Positions 1 to 9,588 of a DNA stretch of 64,000 nucleotides are shown piece by piece. Positions within the stretch are counted from its first letter, which is position 1, and each line of letters starts with the position of its first letter. The notes under the pieces are model-generated. The model searched no databases, had not been told where the DNA came from, and saw only the letters and a program-made list of their open reading frames with translations. The stretch is from Gammaproteobacteria bacterium (GTDB taxonomy: Bacteria > Pseudomonadota > Gammaproteobacteria > Steroidobacterales > Steroidobacteraceae): contig VGUP01000001.1 of NCBI GenBank assembly GCA_016874175.1, forward strand, positions 1 through 64,000, in the 5' to 3' direction. The position numbers were made by a program, and so were the translations under genes.

Positions 1-513
1 GGCACGGTGGTGACGGGGCGCATTGAGCGCGGCATCGTGAAGGTGAACGAAGAAGTCGAGATCATCGGTCTGAAGGACACGGTGAAGACGACGTGCACGG
101 GCGTTGAGATGTTCCGCAAGCTGCTCGATGAGGGTCAGGCGGGCGACAACGTGGGCGTGCTGCTGCGCGGTACGAAGCGCGAGGACGTGGAGCGTGGTCA
201 GGTGTTGGCGAAGCCTAGCAGCATCATGCCGCACACGAAGTTCGAGTGTGAGGTGTACGTGCTGACGAAGGAAGAAGGCGGGCGTCACACGCCGTTTTTC
301 AAGGGCTATCGGCCGCAGTTTTACTTCCGCACGACGGATGTGACCGGGACGATCGAGTTGCCGGGCAACACCGAGATGGTGATGCCGGGGGACAACATCA
401 AGATGACGGTGGAGCTGATTGCGCCGATCGCGATGGAAGATGGGCTGCGTTTTGCCATCCGCGAGGGTGGTCGCACCGTCGGCGCCGGCGTCGTCGCCAA
501 GATCCTGAAGTAA
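1..513 (+). CDS. tuf: Elongation factor Tu, C-terminal part (5' end outside window)
   Basis: EF-Tu delivers aminoacyl-tRNA to the ribosome as a GTP complex. Only the last 170 codons are present. They cover domains II and III, recognisable from [11 protein letters not shown] at the left edge, the [21 protein letters not shown] block and the [16 protein letters not shown]-terminus, and they align without gaps to the end of E. coli EF-Tu. The reading frame is open from base 1, so the ATG in the ORF track at 7 is internal and the GTPase domain lies upstream. Only 12 nt separate it from rpsJ, which places it at the end of a str-type operon running into S10. Product certain; which tuf copy is unknown. 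Confidence 0.98.
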   Translation, partial: GTVVTGRIERGIVKVNEEVEIIGLKDTVKTTCTGVEMFRKLLDEGQAGDNVGVLLRGTKREDVERGQVLAKPSSIMPHTKFECEVYVLTKEEGGRHTPFFKGYRPQFYFRTTDVTGTIELPGNTEMVMPGDNIKMTVELIAPIAMEDGLRFAIREGGRTVGAGVVAKILK

Positions 514-525
514 GGACAAAGAAAT

Positions 526-837
526 ATGGCTAACCAGAGTATCCGTATCAGGCTGAAGGCCTTCGACCATCGCCTGATCGACACTTCCGCGCGCGAAATC
601 GTCGAGACGGCCAAGCGCACCGGTGCCACCGTGCGTGGCCCCGTGCCGCTGCCGACCAAGATGGAGCGCTATACGCTTCTGGTCAGCCCGCACGGCGACA
701 AGGACGCCCGTGACCAGTTCGAGCTGCGCACCCACAAGCGCCTCATGGACATCCTCAACCCCACCGACAAGACCGTGGACGCCTTGATGCGTCTCGAGCT
801 GCCGGCGGGCGTGGACGTGCAGATCAAGCTCAACTGA
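526..837 (+). CDS. rpsJ: 30S ribosomal protein S10 (NusE)
   Basis: S10 is a small-subunit head protein and, as NusE, a partner of NusB and NusG in antitermination. The 103-residue product has the family length and hallmark stretches ([31 protein letters not shown]). It starts 12 nt after tuf. Unusually it is followed by a 291-nt gap carrying a hairpin and a promoter, not directly by rplC, so it appears to ride on the upstream str/tuf transcript. Confidence 0.98.
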   Translation: MANQSIRIRLKAFDHRLIDTSAREIVETAKRTGATVRGPVPLPTKMERYTLLVSPHGDKDARDQFELRTHKRLMDILNPTDKTVDALMRLELPAGVDVQIKLN

Positions 838-867
838 GCAGGGACTGACAGACAGGCAATGCGGGGG

Positions 868-896
868 CAAGCGTCCCGGGGATCTCGGGACGCTTG
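868..896 (+). repeat. Inverted repeat (strong hairpin) after rpsJ
   Basis: CAAGCGTCCC (868-877) pairs perfectly with GGGACGCTTG (887-896) around a 9-nt loop, and flanking G/C bases can extend it. It has no U-tract, so it is not a classical intrinsic terminator. Its 3' arm contains the first bases of the -35 box of the rplC promoter. It may slow or end tuf-rpsJ transcription, or protect its 3' end. Confidence 0.6.
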
Positions 897-922
897 CAAA
901 CCCCTCAACCCACGATTACACT
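894..922 (+). promoter_or_regulatory. Sigma-70 promoter for rplC and the rest of the S10 operon
   Basis: A -35 box TTGCAA (894-899) is followed by exactly 17 nt and a -10 box TACACT (917-922), then a GC-rich discriminator (GCGCGCCC) typical of stringently controlled ribosomal promoters. Predicted start is near 929, giving an rplC leader of about 200 nt. The same boxes and spacing recur upstream of rplM. Confidence 0.7.
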
Positions 923-1128
923 GCGCGCCCTTTTTGATCCCGGACCTTTTCCGGGATGGGCCGCAGAAATCGGCGGGATCGGGCGAGGTTGGCGGCGTGC
1001 CGCCAAGACCACTCGAGATACTTCGCGGCGCACCGCTGCGGAGCCTCCAGTCGTCACCCTCATCACCCGAACGGTTCGATAAGAGTTTTTTGTGCCCGCC
1101 AATCGCAGTGGGCGCAGGAGAGATGTAC
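923..1128 (+). other. Structured leader region upstream of rplC
   Basis: This non-coding stretch separates the rplC promoter from its start codon. It contains short hairpins, including ATCCCGGA/TCCGGGAT near 938-960 and GGCGGC/GCCGCC near 991-1004. The ORF track extends rplC upstream through this region, but that extension lacks ribosomal protein sequence and crosses the promoter. It could be an autoregulatory leader like the E. coli S10 leader bound by L4; this is inference. Confidence 0.4.
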
Positions 1129-1842
1129 ATGGCAATCGGTCTTGTCGGCCGCAAGTGCGGCATGACCCGCGTGTTCACGGAGGCGGGTGAATCTGTTCCC
1201 GTGACCGTCATCGAGGTTCTCCCGAACCGCGTGACGCAAGTCAAATCCACTGACAAGGATGGTTACAAGGCCATTCAGGTCACCTACGGCAATCGTCGTC
1301 CGCAGCTCGTTTCCAAGGCGCTGTCAGGCCACTACGCGAAAGCGGGTACGGCCCCCGGCAAGTCGCTGGTCGAGTTCCGGCTGGTCGACAAAGAGGGCGA
1401 GGGCGTCGCCGTCGGTGCCGAAATCAAGGCGTACCACTTCCAGGTTGGTCAGGTCGTCGATGTGACCGGCACCACCATCGGCAAGGGCTTTGCGGGCACC
1501 ATGAAGCGTCACAACTTCGGTGGTCACAACGCGACGCACGGTGTCTCGGTGTCGCACCGCACCCCGGGATCCATCGGCCAGCGCCAGACACCGGGCCGCG
1601 TGTTCCAGGGCAAGCGCATGTCGGGCCATATGGGCGTCGCCCGTCGCACGACTGAGAACCTCAAGGTCGTCGAGGTGGATGCCGAGCGCAATCTGCTGCT
1701 GATCCGCGGTGCCGTTCCGGGTGCCGAGGGTGGCGAGGTGATCGTGCGGCCGTCCGTCAAGGCGGCGCGGCTCGCCAAGCGCAAGCGCATCGTGCCGACC
1801 AAGGGCGCCGGGCAGGCTAAGGCCGCTCCGGGCAAGAAGTGA
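1129..1842 (+). CDS. rplC: 50S ribosomal protein L3
   Basis: L3 binds 23S rRNA near the peptidyl transferase centre and is an early assembly protein. I chose ATG 1129 ([16 protein letters not shown]) because GGAG lies 8 nt upstream and family homology begins there; ATG 1123 is an alternative. The 237-residue product has the [28 protein letters not shown] core loop. It ends with about 25 extra basic residues ([21 protein letters not shown]) compared with E. coli L3 (209 residues). Confidence 0.96.
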   Translation: MAIGLVGRKCGMTRVFTEAGESVPVTVIEVLPNRVTQVKSTDKDGYKAIQVTYGNRRPQLVSKALSGHYAKAGTAPGKSLVEFRLVDKEGEGVAVGAEIKAYHFQVGQVVDVTGTTIGKGFAGTMKRHNFGGHNATHGVSVSHRTPGSIGQRQTPGRVFQGKRMSGHMGVARRTTENLKVVEVDAERNLLLIRGAVPGAEGGEVIVRPSVKAARLAKRKRIVPTKGAGQAKAAPGKK

Positions 1843-1859
1843 TCGGGAGCGAATCGGTC

Positions 1860-2465
1860 ATGAAGATCAAAATCGCTGGCGGCTCGAACGAGCTGCAACT
1901 CTCGGAGGCCACTTTCGGCACCGAGTACAACGAGGCCCTGGTGTACCAGGTCGTTACTGCTTACCGCAACGCCGGTCGCTCGGGCACCAAGGCCCAGCTC
2001 ACCAAGGCCGAGGTTCGTGGCGGCGGCAAGAAGCCCTGGGGCCAGAAAGGCACGGGTCAGGCACGCGCCGGTTCGAGCCGCAGCCCCATTTGGGTGGGTG
2101 GCGGTCGCGCCTTCGCAGCCAAGCCGCGCAGCTTCGAGCAGAAGGTCAACCGCAAGATGTATCGCGGCGCCATTCGCTCCATGCTCTCGGAGCTCGTGCG
2201 TCAAGATCGCCTCGTCGTTACCAACGGTATCGATCTCGAAGCGCCGAAGACCAAGTTGCTTGCCGCGCAGCTCAAATCGCTGGCGCTCGACAACGTGCTG
2301 ATCGTGGTCGAGGCCATCGAAGAAAAGTTGTTCCTTGCTGCGCGTAACCTGCCGCACGTCGATGTGCTGCCGGTCACCGCGCTCAACCCGCTCGCGCTCG
2401 CGAGCTACGACAAGGTGCTGATGACCGTCGGCGCCGTGAAGATGATCGAGGAGCGCCTGCAATGA
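1860..2465 (+). CDS. rplD: 50S ribosomal protein L4
   Basis: L4 lines the exit tunnel and in E. coli represses the S10 operon. I prefer ATG 1860 ([13 protein letters not shown]) over the upstream GTG 1839, because it gives 201 residues, the E. coli length, and has GGAG about 11 nt upstream. The [33 protein letters not shown] tunnel loop is clear. It begins 17 nt after rplC and overlaps rplW by 4 nt. Confidence 0.96.
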   Translation: MKIKIAGGSNELQLSEATFGTEYNEALVYQVVTAYRNAGRSGTKAQLTKAEVRGGGKKPWGQKGTGQARAGSSRSPIWVGGGRAFAAKPRSFEQKVNRKMYRGAIRSMLSELVRQDRLVVTNGIDLEAPKTKLLAAQLKSLALDNVLIVVEAIEEKLFLAARNLPHVDVLPVTALNPLALASYDKVLMTVGAVKMIEERLQ

Positions 2466-2782
2466 CGGCTGTCGCATCCAAACTCAGCCAAGAGCGGCTG
2501 ATCAACGTGCTGGTGGCGCCGCACGTCACCGAAAAATCGGCACTCGCCATGCAGAACTCCAATCAATACGCGTTCCGCGTGCGTCGTGACGCTGCGAAGC
2601 CCGACATCAAGGCCGCCGTAGAGCTCATGTTCCAGGTCAAAGTCGAGTCGGTGAACGTGGTCAACGAACCCGGCAAGGTCCGCCGCTTCGGCAAGACCCC
2701 GGGCCGCACCCAAGATTCGAAGAAGGCCTACGTGCGTCTCGCACCGGGCCAGACCATCGACCTCGAAGCGAGGAAAGCCTGA
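2462..2782 (+). CDS. rplW: 50S ribosomal protein L23
   Basis: L23 sits at the tunnel exit and docks SRP and trigger factor. The 106-residue product shows LLVAP-type [11 protein letters not shown], and [21 protein letters not shown]. The start overlaps rplD in an ATGA junction, and the stop shares one base with the rplB start, which suggests translational coupling. Confidence 0.96.
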   Translation: MTAVASKLSQERLINVLVAPHVTEKSALAMQNSNQYAFRVRRDAAKPDIKAAVELMFQVKVESVNVVNEPGKVRRFGKTPGRTQDSKKAYVRLAPGQTIDLEARKA

Positions 2783-3618
2783 TGGCACTTCTCAAAATGA
2801 AGCCGACGTCGCCGGGCAGCCGGTTCGCCGTCAAAGTCGACAAGTCCCACCTCTGGAAGGGTGACCCGTACGCGCCGCTGACCGAGCGTCAGGCGAAGAC
2901 GGGCGGTCGCAACAACTTCGGCCGTATTACTACGCGCCACAAGGGCGGCGGTTCGCGGCAGAAGTACCGCGTCATCGACCTGAAGCGCGACAAGGACGGC
3001 GTCAAGGGCGTGGTCGAGCGGATCGAGCACGATCCGAATCGCACCAGTCACATTGCGCTCATCAAGTACATGGACGGCGAGCGTCGCTACATTCTTGCGC
3101 CGAAGGGCGTGGTGCCGGGCGATGAAATCCGTTCGGGTGCCGACTCGCCGATCAAGGCGGGCAACGCCATGCAGTTGCGCCACATTCCGGTGGGTTCGAC
3201 CGTGCACAACGTCGAGCTGAAGCCGGGTGCCGGCGGTCAGTTGGCGCGCAGCGCCGGCAGCTCGGTGCAGTACACCGCCCGCGAAGGCATCTATGCCTAC
3301 ATCCGCCTCAAGTCTGGCGAAACCCGCAAGGTGCACATCGATTGCCGCGCCACCATCGGCGAAGTGAGCAATGACGAGCACAACCTGCGCAGCTACGGTA
3401 AGGCCGGTGCGAAGCGCTGGCTCGGCATTCGGCCGACGGTCCGCGGTCTGGCGATGAACCCGGTCGATCACCCCCACGGTGGTGGTGAAGGCAAGTCTGG
3501 CCAAGGTAACCCGCACCCGGTTTCGCCGTGGGGCTGGAACACCAAGGGCAAGAAGACCCGTACCAACAAGCGCACGAATCACATGATCGTGCAGCGTCGA
3601 CAGAACAAGGTCCGCTGA
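2782..3618 (+). CDS. rplB: 50S ribosomal protein L2
   Basis: L2 is required for subunit association and peptidyl transferase assembly. The 278-residue product contains the [20 protein letters not shown]-binding domain and the highly conserved [14 protein letters not shown] loop near residue 225, including the essential histidine. The length matches the family (about 273-276). Confidence 0.98.
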   Translation: MALLKMKPTSPGSRFAVKVDKSHLWKGDPYAPLTERQAKTGGRNNFGRITTRHKGGGSRQKYRVIDLKRDKDGVKGVVERIEHDPNRTSHIALIKYMDGERRYILAPKGVVPGDEIRSGADSPIKAGNAMQLRHIPVGSTVHNVELKPGAGGQLARSAGSSVQYTAREGIYAYIRLKSGETRKVHIDCRATIGEVSNDEHNLRSYGKAGAKRWLGIRPTVRGLAMNPVDHPHGGGEGKSGQGNPHPVSPWGWNTKGKKTRTNKRTNHMIVQRRQNKVR

Positions 3619-3645
3619 GCGGTCCGGTAAGGTCAGGAGTCAAAA

Positions 3646-3921
3646 GTGCCTCGTTCACTGAAGAAAGGTCCGTTCGTCGATCTGCACCTCGCCAAGAAGG
3701 TGCAGACCGCCGCTGCCAAGAACGATCGCAAGCCGATCAGGACTTGGTCGCGTCGTTCGATGGTCACCCCTGAGATGGTGGGTCTAACCATTGCCGTGCA
3801 CAACGGCAAGCAGCACATCCCGGTGCTCGTCACCGAGAACATGGTCGGTCACAAGCTCGGCGAGTTCGCGCCGACCCGCACCTTCAAGGGGCACTCGGGC
3901 GACAAGAAAGTCGCGGCCTGA
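3646..3921 (+). CDS. rpsS: 30S ribosomal protein S19
   Basis: S19 forms a head complex with S13 near the A-site tRNA. The start is GTG at 3646, with AGGAG about 7 nt upstream. The 91-residue product ([14 protein letters not shown]..., [29 protein letters not shown]) is typical. Confidence 0.97.
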   Translation: MPRSLKKGPFVDLHLAKKVQTAAAKNDRKPIRTWSRRSMVTPEMVGLTIAVHNGKQHIPVLVTENMVGHKLGEFAPTRTFKGHSGDKKVAA

Positions 3922-3935
3922 GCGGAGATCAAGCA

Positions 3936-4277
3936 ATGGAAGTCACGGCAAAACTCAAGTACGCGCGCATCTCGCCGCAGAAGTGCCGGCTGGTCGCCGA
4001 CGTGGTTCGCGGCAAGCCCGTGGGCAACGCGCTCGCGACGCTGCGCTTCATGCCGAAGAAGAGCGCGGAAATCGTGCTCAAAGTTCTCGAGTCGGCGGTG
4101 GCGAACGCCGAGAACAACAACGGCGCCGACATCGACGAACTCAAAGTTCAGCGCATCATGGTCGACACTGCTCCGGTGCTGAAGCGTTTCGCCGCTCGCG
4201 CCAAAGGTCGCGGTGCTCGCATCGTCAAGCGCAACAGCCACATCACCGTCGTCGTCGGCGACGGCAGGAAGGACTGA
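3936..4277 (+). CDS. rplV: 50S ribosomal protein L22
   Basis: L22 lines the exit tunnel through its beta-hairpin. The 113-residue product has the [19 protein letters not shown] start and the tunnel hairpin near [23 protein letters not shown]. It lies between rpsS and rpsC in standard order, with short spacers. Confidence 0.97.
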   Translation: MEVTAKLKYARISPQKCRLVADVVRGKPVGNALATLRFMPKKSAEIVLKVLESAVANAENNNGADIDELKVQRIMVDTAPVLKRFAARAKGRGARIVKRNSHITVVVGDGRKD

Positions 4278-4280
4278 TCC

Positions 4281-5009
4281 ATGGGCCAGAAAGTGAATCC
4301 AATAGGCATCCGCCTCGGCATTACCCGCGAGTGGTCCTCGAAGTGGTATGCGAGCAAGAAGCAATTTCCGGTGCTCGTGCACACGGACTTCCGCGTGCGT
4401 GAGTTCCTGCGCAAGAAGCTGGCCGAGGCCTCGGTCTCGCGGATCCAGATCGAGCGCGCGGCGAACAAGGTCAACATCACGATCGAGACTGCGCGTCCCG
4501 GTATCGTGATCGGCAAGAAGGGAGAAGACATCGAGAAGCTGCGCGCCGAAACGGCGACGCTGCTCGGTCGCCCGGTCGCCGACATTCGTCTCAATATTTC
4601 CGAGATCCGCAAGCCTGAACTCGACGCGCAGCTCGTTGCCGACGGCATCGCGCAGCAGATCGAGAAGCGCGTGATGTTCCGCCGCGCCATGAAGCGCGCC
4701 GTGATGAGCACCATGCGCAGTGGCGCGCTCGGTATCAAGGTGCGGCTCTCGGGTCGCCTCAACGGTGCCGAAATCGCGCGCACCGAGTGGTCGCGTGAAG
4801 GACGCATTCCGCTGCACACCTTCCGCGCCGACATCGATTACGGCTTCGGCGAAGCCCGCACCACCTACGGCGTGATTGGCGTCAAGGTGTGGATCTTCAA
4901 GGGCGAAGTGTTCGACAAGGAAGACCTGGCGAAGGTCGCCCCCGAGGGTGATGCTGCCGCTGCTCCCGCCACCGATGCTGCCGCAGCTGCTGCTGCGCCG
5001 GCGGCCTGA
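4281..5009 (+). CDS. rpsC: 30S ribosomal protein S3
   Basis: S3 lies at the mRNA entry channel and has helicase function with S4 and S5. The 242 residues show the KH domain GXXG-type loop ([18 protein letters not shown]) near residue 75 and the [15 protein letters not shown]-like C-terminal domain. The last 20 or so residues are an alanine-rich tail ([19 protein letters not shown]), longer than in E. coli and probably disordered. Confidence 0.97.
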   Translation: MGQKVNPIGIRLGITREWSSKWYASKKQFPVLVHTDFRVREFLRKKLAEASVSRIQIERAANKVNITIETARPGIVIGKKGEDIEKLRAETATLLGRPVADIRLNISEIRKPELDAQLVADGIAQQIEKRVMFRRAMKRAVMSTMRSGALGIKVRLSGRLNGAEIARTEWSREGRIPLHTFRADIDYGFGEARTTYGVIGVKVWIFKGEVFDKEDLAKVAPEGDAAAAPATDAAAAAAAPAA

Positions 5010-5030
5010 GCGGACTGAGGAATTGCAGCC

Positions 5031-5444
5031 ATGATGCAACCCAAGCGCACCAAATACCGCAAGCAGTTCAAGGGCGACAACGCCGGACTCGCGCAGCGCG
5101 GCAATAGCGTGGCCTTCGGTGATTTCGGCCTCAAGGCCACCGAGCGCGCGCGCATGACCGCTCGTGAGATCGAAGCCGCGCGCCGCGCGATGGCCCGTCA
5201 CGTGAAGCGTGGCGGTCAGATCTGGATCCGTGTTTTTCCGGACGTTCCTATCTCGAAGAAGCCGCTCGAAGTCCGCATGGGCTCGGGCAAGGGCAACGTC
5301 GAGCACTGGGTCGCCAAGGTCAAGCCGGGCAAGGTCCTCTTCGAAATGGAAGGGGTGGACGAAAAGACTGCGCGCGAAGCGTTCCGGTTGGCCGGCGCCA
5401 AGCTCTCTGTCACGACCTCCTTCGTGAAGCGACAGGTACGCTGA
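5031..5444 (+). CDS. rplP: 50S ribosomal protein L16
   Basis: L16 positions A-site tRNA. The 137 residues contain [19 protein letters not shown] and the [23 protein letters not shown] block with the family arginine region. Two ATG codons are adjacent (5031 and 5034); the second would give the usual [10 protein letters not shown] start, so the first codon is uncertain by one residue. Confidence 0.96.
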   Translation: MMQPKRTKYRKQFKGDNAGLAQRGNSVAFGDFGLKATERARMTAREIEAARRAMARHVKRGGQIWIRVFPDVPISKKPLEVRMGSGKGNVEHWVAKVKPGKVLFEMEGVDEKTAREAFRLAGAKLSVTTSFVKRQVR

Positions 5445-5445
5445 C

Positions 5446-5655
5446 ATGAATGCCAAGGATCTGCGCGGCAAAGCCGCGAACGAACTCAACGAGGAACTCC
5501 TCAAGCTGCGTCGCGAGCAGTTCTCGCTGCGCATGCAGCGCGCGACGGGTCAGGCGGTCAAGCCGCACGACTTCGGCCGTGCGCGCAAGGACATCGCTCG
5601 CCTGAAGACGGTGCTCGCCGAGAAGGCGGCTGCTGCCAAGGCCCCGGGGAAGTAA
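5446..5655 (+). CDS. rpmC: 50S ribosomal protein L29
   Basis: L29 sits beside L23 at the tunnel exit. The 69-residue, two-helix product (LRGKAANELNEELLKLRREQFSLRMQRATGQ) matches the family. It starts 1 nt after the rplP stop. Confidence 0.95.
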   Translation: MNAKDLRGKAANELNEELLKLRREQFSLRMQRATGQAVKPHDFGRARKDIARLKTVLAEKAAAAKAPGK

Positions 5656-5658
5656 GCC

Positions 5659-5928
5659 ATGAACACCGCAACCGAAGACACCAAGACCCTGCGCACGCTC
5701 ACCGGGCGCGTGGTCGGCAACAAAATGAACAAGACCATCGCGGTCGAGATCGAGCGCCTGGTCAAGCATCCGCGCTACGGCAAGTACATTCGCCGCACGA
5801 CCAAGCTGCTCGCGCATGACGAGACCAACGAGTCGCGCGAGGGAGACACCGTGACCATCGCCGAGTGCCGGCCGCTGTCGCGCAACAAGTCCTGGCGGCT
5901 GGTGTCCGTCGTGGAGCGTGCGTCGTGA
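5659..5928 (+). CDS. rpsQ: 30S ribosomal protein S17
   Basis: S17 is a primary 16S rRNA binder with an OB fold. The 89-residue product carries [31 protein letters not shown] and the [22 protein letters not shown] signature. Its stop overlaps the GTG start of rplN. Confidence 0.96.
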   Translation: MNTATEDTKTLRTLTGRVVGNKMNKTIAVEIERLVKHPRYGKYIRRTTKLLAHDETNESREGDTVTIAECRPLSRNKSWRLVSVVERAS

Positions 5929-6293
5929 TCCAGCTGCAATCATTGCTGAATGCCGCCGACAACAGCGGTGCCAAGACGCTCATGTGCATCAAAGTAATGG
6001 GCGGCACGCGCCGTCGTTACGCTGCCGTGGGCGACATCATCAAAGTTTCCGTCAAAGACGCGATTCCGCGCGGCAAGGTCAAGAAGGGCGAGGTCTACGA
6101 CGCCGTCGTGGTGCGTACTCGCCGTGGCGTGCGCCGGCAGGATGGTTCGCTGATCAAGTTCGACGGCAATGCCGCCGTGCTGCTCACCAACAAGCTCGAG
6201 CCGATCGGCACGCGCATCTTCGGACCCGTCACGCGCGAGCTGCGCACGGCGCAGTTCATGAAGATCATCTCGCTCGCGCCGGAAGTGCTCTGA
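5925..6293 (+). CDS. rplN: 50S ribosomal protein L14
   Basis: L14 forms intersubunit bridge contacts and is the docking site of the silencing factor RsfS, also encoded in this window. The ORF track starts upstream at 5865, but homology begins at GTG 5925 ([18 protein letters not shown]). This gives 122 residues, close to E. coli (123), with a GTGA overlap onto rpsQ. The C-terminus ([19 protein letters not shown]) is typical. Confidence 0.95.
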   Translation: MIQLQSLLNAADNSGAKTLMCIKVMGGTRRRYAAVGDIIKVSVKDAIPRGKVKKGEVYDAVVVRTRRGVRRQDGSLIKFDGNAAVLLTNKLEPIGTRIFGPVTRELRTAQFMKIISLAPEVL

Positions 6294-6303
6294 GGACACC
6301 GTC

Positions 6304-6621
6304 ATGAGAAAGATCCGCAAGGGCGACAACGTCATCGTTATCTCGGGCCGCGACAAGGGTCGCAAGGGCGCCGTGATCAATGTGCTCGACGACGAAACTT
6401 TGATCGTCGAGAACATCAACCGCGTGAAGCGTCACACCCGCGGCAACCCGCAGCAAAACAAGCCGGGCGGCATCGTCGAGAAGGAAGCCCCGCTGCATGT
6501 TTCAAAAGTGGCGCTTTTCAACCCGGGTACGCAGAAAGCCGACCGCGTGGGCGTCAAGCGTCTCGCCGACGGCAAGCGTGTCCGCTTCTTCAAGTCCAAC
6601 GGAGAAATGATCGACGCTTGA
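6304..6621 (+). CDS. rplX: 50S ribosomal protein L24
   Basis: L24 is an assembly initiator for the large subunit. The 105-residue product has the KOW motif ([20 protein letters not shown]) at its N-terminus. The stop codon lies in the loop of a perfect 9-bp hairpin that spans the rplX/rplE junction. Confidence 0.97.
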   Translation: MRKIRKGDNVIVISGRDKGRKGAVINVLDDETLIVENINRVKRHTRGNPQQNKPGGIVEKEAPLHVSKVALFNPGTQKADRVGVKRLADGKRVRFFKSNGEMIDA

Positions 6622-6630
6622 GCGTCGATC
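6609..6630 (+). repeat. Perfect 9-bp hairpin at the rplX stop codon
   Basis: GATCGACGC (6609-6617) and GCGTCGATC (6622-6630) pair perfectly around the tetraloop TTGA, which includes the rplX stop. In E. coli the S8 feedback site of the spc operon lies at the start of rplE, the next gene. This hairpin is placed to serve a comparable function or stabilise the mRNA, but I cannot show S8 binding. Confidence 0.5.
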
Positions 6631-6646
6631 CTTCAGGACCACCAGC

Positions 6647-7186
6647 ATGGCAAGACTTCAACAGTATTACCGCGACAAGGTTGTGCCGCAGCTTCGCAAG
6701 GACCTCTGCGTCAGCAACGTCATGGAAGTCCCGAAGATCGTGAAGATCACGGTCAACATGGGCGTGGGCGAGGCCGTGGCCGACAAAAAGGTCATCGAAG
6801 CCGCCGCCGGCGATCTCGCCAAGATCACCGGCCAGAAGCCCGTGCTCTGTCAGGCGCGCAAGTCGATCGCATCGTTCAAGGTCCGCGAAGGCCTGGCGAT
6901 CGGTTGCAAGGTCACGCTGCGCGGCGCGCGCATGTACGAATTCCTTGATCGCCTGATCAGCGTCGCGATGCCGCGTATTCGCGACTTCCGTGGCGTGTCG
7001 CCGCGCTCCTTCGACGGCCGTGGCAACTACAACATGGGCGTCAAAGAACAGATCATTTTCCCGGAGATCCAGTACGACCAGATCGATCAAATCCGGGGCA
7101 TGGACATCACCATCACCACGACGGCGAAGGACGACAAGGGAGGCCGAGCTTTGCTCGAGGCTTTCCAGTTCCCCTTCCGCAAGTAA
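6647..7186 (+). CDS. rplE: 50S ribosomal protein L5
   Basis: L5 binds 5S rRNA and contacts P-site tRNA. The 179-residue product shows [34 protein letters not shown] and [18 protein letters not shown], all family hallmarks, with length equal to E. coli. Confidence 0.97.
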   Translation: MARLQQYYRDKVVPQLRKDLCVSNVMEVPKIVKITVNMGVGEAVADKKVIEAAAGDLAKITGQKPVLCQARKSIASFKVREGLAIGCKVTLRGARMYEFLDRLISVAMPRIRDFRGVSPRSFDGRGNYNMGVKEQIIFPEIQYDQIDQIRGMDITITTTAKDDKGGRALLEAFQFPFRK

Positions 7187-7202
7187 TAGGGCAGCAAAGA
7201 AC

Positions 7203-7508
7203 ATGGCCAAGACGAGCATGGTGGAGCGCGAGAAGCGTCGCGCCGCAACCGTCAAAAAACACGCGGCGAAGCGCGTCAAGCTGAAAGAGGCGATCCGCGA
7301 TCCGCGTACGTCTCCGGAAGATCGCGCTGCAGCGCAGGCTGCACTGCAGAAGATGCCGCGTGACGCGAGCCCGAGCCGCGGCCGCAAGCGCTGTGCGATC
7401 TCCGGTCGCCCGCGTGGGGTGTATCGCAAGTTCGGCCTCTCGCGCGTGAAGATTCGCGAGACCGCGAGCCGCGGCGAGCTGCCGGGCGTGTCGAAGGCGA
7501 GCTGGTAG
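7203..7508 (+). CDS. rpsN: 30S ribosomal protein S14, zinc-independent form
   Basis: S14 is a head protein. The real start is ATG 7203 ([14 protein letters not shown]), inside the longer ORF-track entry 6990..7508. The 101 residues match the long, C-minus type: only one cysteine ([21 protein letters not shown]) occurs, so it lacks the CXXC zinc ribbon. It ends with TAG. Confidence 0.96.
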   Translation: MAKTSMVEREKRRAATVKKHAAKRVKLKEAIRDPRTSPEDRAAAQAALQKMPRDASPSRGRKRCAISGRPRGVYRKFGLSRVKIRETASRGELPGVSKASW

Positions 7509-7521
7509 GAGCGCACGCCAT

Positions 7522-7917
7522 ATGAGCATGACTGATCCCATTGCCGACCTGCTGACCCGCATCCGCAACGCCCAACTCGCGCGCAAGAGCGAAGTGAGCG
7601 TCGGTTCGTCGCGCCTCAAGCAGGCGGTCGTCAAAGTGCTGAAGGACGAAGGCTACGTTGCGGATTTCCGCATCGCCTCGGACGGCGGCAAGAACACCAT
7701 GACCATCGCCCTCAAATATTACGAGGGTCGTCCGGTCATCGATCGTCTAGAGCGCGTCTCGCGCCCCGGTCTGCGTATTTATCGCGGCAAAGACGAATTG
7801 CCCAAGGTACTCGGCGGCATGGGGACGGTGATCGTCTCCACCCCGAAGGGTGTCATGACGGACAAGCAGGCCCGCGCCATCGGCCAGGGCGGCGAAGTCC
7901 TGTGCATCGTCGCTTGA
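7522..7917 (+). CDS. rpsH: 30S ribosomal protein S8
   Basis: S8 organises the central domain of 16S rRNA and in E. coli represses the spc operon. The 131 residues include [16 protein letters not shown] and the C-terminal [28 protein letters not shown]. Length and motifs are standard. Confidence 0.97.
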   Translation: MSMTDPIADLLTRIRNAQLARKSEVSVGSSRLKQAVVKVLKDEGYVADFRIASDGGKNTMTIALKYYEGRPVIDRLERVSRPGLRIYRGKDELPKVLGGMGTVIVSTPKGVMTDKQARAIGQGGEVLCIVA

Positions 7918-7927
7918 GGAAGCGAAC

Positions 7928-8452
7928 ATGAGTCGTGTAGCAAAACAACCGGTCGTGTTGCCGCAAGGTGTCACCGCCACCATCACCGCCGAGACGGTGA
8001 CATTGAAGGGTGCCAAGGGCTCGCTCTCGGTGCCGCTCAACGGCGGCGTCAAGGTCGTGCAGGGCGACAAGCAGCTCGAACTGCAGTACGACGCGAGCAA
8101 CCGCATGCAGGCGGGAGCCACGCGTGCGCATCTGGCGAATATCGTTACCGGCATCACCAAGGGGTATGAGCGCAAGCTCGAACTCGTGGGCGTCGGTTAC
8201 CGTGCCGCGGTGCAGGGCAAGACGATCAACCTTACCTTGGGTTTCTCGCATCCGGTCGCCATCGAGATGCCCGAAGGCATCTCGGTCGAGGCGCCGAGCC
8301 AGACCGAAATTCTCATCAAGGGGATCGACAAACAGCGCGTCGGTCAGGTGGCGGCAGAGATTCGCGGACTGCGTCCGCCTGAGCCTTACAAGGGCAAGGG
8401 TGTGCGTTATTCCGGCGAGCAGATCTCGCTCAAGGAAGGCAAGAAGAAGTAA
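7928..8452 (+). CDS. rplF: 50S ribosomal protein L6
   Basis: L6 lies near the GTPase-associated centre. The 174 residues comprise two similar domains, with ELVGVGYRAAVQGKTINLTLGFSHPV in the middle and the signature IRGLRPPEPYKGKGVRYSGE close to the C-terminus. Confidence 0.97.
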   Translation: MSRVAKQPVVLPQGVTATITAETVTLKGAKGSLSVPLNGGVKVVQGDKQLELQYDASNRMQAGATRAHLANIVTGITKGYERKLELVGVGYRAAVQGKTINLTLGFSHPVAIEMPEGISVEAPSQTEILIKGIDKQRVGQVAAEIRGLRPPEPYKGKGVRYSGEQISLKEGKKK

Positions 8453-8479
8453 CCGCAGGCGCGCAACGAGGATCGAGCA

Positions 8480-8839
8480 ATGCAGATCACAAAGAAAGAG
8501 CGACGACAGCGCCGTGCCGTGCGGGCCCGCGCCAAGATTCGCGAGCTGGCTCAACCCCGGCTCACCGTACACCGTACGCCGCGGCACATTTACGCGCAGG
8601 TGTTCGATGCCACGGGGTCACAGGTGCTGGCCGCAGCATCGACCGTGCAGGATGCGGTGGCCAATGGCCTCGCGGGCACCGGCAATGTCGAGGCCGCCAA
8701 GGCCGTCGGCCGCGTGATTGCCGAGCGCGCCAAGGCCGCCGGCATCAGCAAGGTCGCGTTCGATCGCGCGGGATTCATGTACCACGGACGCATCAAGGCG
8801 CTGGCAGATGCCGCGCGTGAAGCGGGCCTGGAATTTTAA
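8480..8839 (+). CDS. rplR: 50S ribosomal protein L18
   Basis: L18 binds 5S rRNA with L5. The 119-residue product has the basic N-terminus ([16 protein letters not shown]), the [17 protein letters not shown] strand region and the C-terminal [19 protein letters not shown]. Confidence 0.96.
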   Translation: MQITKKERRQRRAVRARAKIRELAQPRLTVHRTPRHIYAQVFDATGSQVLAAASTVQDAVANGLAGTGNVEAAKAVGRVIAERAKAAGISKVAFDRAGFMYHGRIKALADAAREAGLEF

Positions 8840-8856
8840 GGCAGGACACACACGCT

Positions 8857-9363
8857 ATGGCACGAGTGGAAAAATCCCAGGCGACCGACGAGTACCTCGA
8901 GAAGCTCGTTGCGGTGAACCGCACCTCCAAGACCGTGAAGGGCGGCCGCCAGTTCGGCTTCACCGCACTCACTGTGGTGGGTGACGGCGCCGGTCGCGTC
9001 GGTTTCGGCTTCGGCAAGGCGCGCGAAGTGCCGGTCGCCATCTCCAAGGCGATGGCCGCTGCCCGCAAGAACATGGTCAACGTTTCTTTGAAGAACGAGA
9101 CCTTGCACTACTCGGTGAAGGGTAGCCACGGCGCGACGCGCGTGCTGATGCAGCCTGCCTCCGACGGTACCGGTGTCATCGCCGGCGGCGGCATGCGTGC
9201 GGTGCTCGAGTGCGCGGGCGTACGCAACGTGCTCGCCAAGAGCTACGGTTCGCGCAATGCGATCAACGTTGTACGGGCCACGGTCAAGGCGCTCGCCTCG
9301 GTGCGTTCGCCCGAAGAAATCGCCGCCAAGCGCGGTAAGTCCCTCGAAGAAATCACGGGTTGA
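8857..9363 (+). CDS. rpsE: 30S ribosomal protein S5
   Basis: S5 takes part in decoding accuracy and mRNA unwinding. The 168 residues contain the double-stranded RNA-binding fold ([40 protein letters not shown]) followed by the [31 protein letters not shown] domain. Confidence 0.97.
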   Translation: MARVEKSQATDEYLEKLVAVNRTSKTVKGGRQFGFTALTVVGDGAGRVGFGFGKAREVPVAISKAMAAARKNMVNVSLKNETLHYSVKGSHGATRVLMQPASDGTGVIAGGGMRAVLECAGVRNVLAKSYGSRNAINVVRATVKALASVRSPEEIAAKRGKSLEEITG

Positions 9364-9368
9364 TTGTC

Positions 9369-9554
9369 ATGGCGGCCAAGCAGCTGAAAGTCACTTTGAA
9401 GAAGAGCGTCTACGGCCAGCTCGCGAACATCGCGCAGTCGGTACGCGGGCTCGGACTGCGCAAGCGGCATCAGACGGTCACCGTTGCCGATACGCCGGAG
9501 AATCGCGGGCTGATCCGCACGGCGCGTCATCTGCTTGCGGTGGTCGAGGGCTGA
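9369..9554 (+). CDS. rpmD: 50S ribosomal protein L30
   Basis: L30 is a small rRNA-binding protein. I chose ATG 9369 ([13 protein letters not shown], 61 residues) over the TTG 9360 of the ORF track, because the E. coli family length is about 59. No good Shine-Dalgarno is visible, and it starts 5 nt after rpsE, so translational coupling is likely. [12 protein letters not shown] is the family core. Confidence 0.93.
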   Translation: MAAKQLKVTLKKSVYGQLANIAQSVRGLGLRKRHQTVTVADTPENRGLIRTARHLLAVVEG

Positions 9555-9588
9555 GGCCCGTCGCCGCAGACTGAAGGAGATTCAAACG

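Noticed and set aside
859-1128. N-terminal 90-codon extension of L3 in the ORF track
   Set aside because: The extension covers the promoter and leader, lacks L3 homology, and a good Shine-Dalgarno marks ATG 1129.
3849-5534. 561-codon minus-strand frame opposite rplV-rpsC-rplP-rpmC
   Set aside because: It lies wholly antisense to ribosomal protein genes of certain identity and reads like a high-GC shadow (His/Arg/Asp/Leu-rich).
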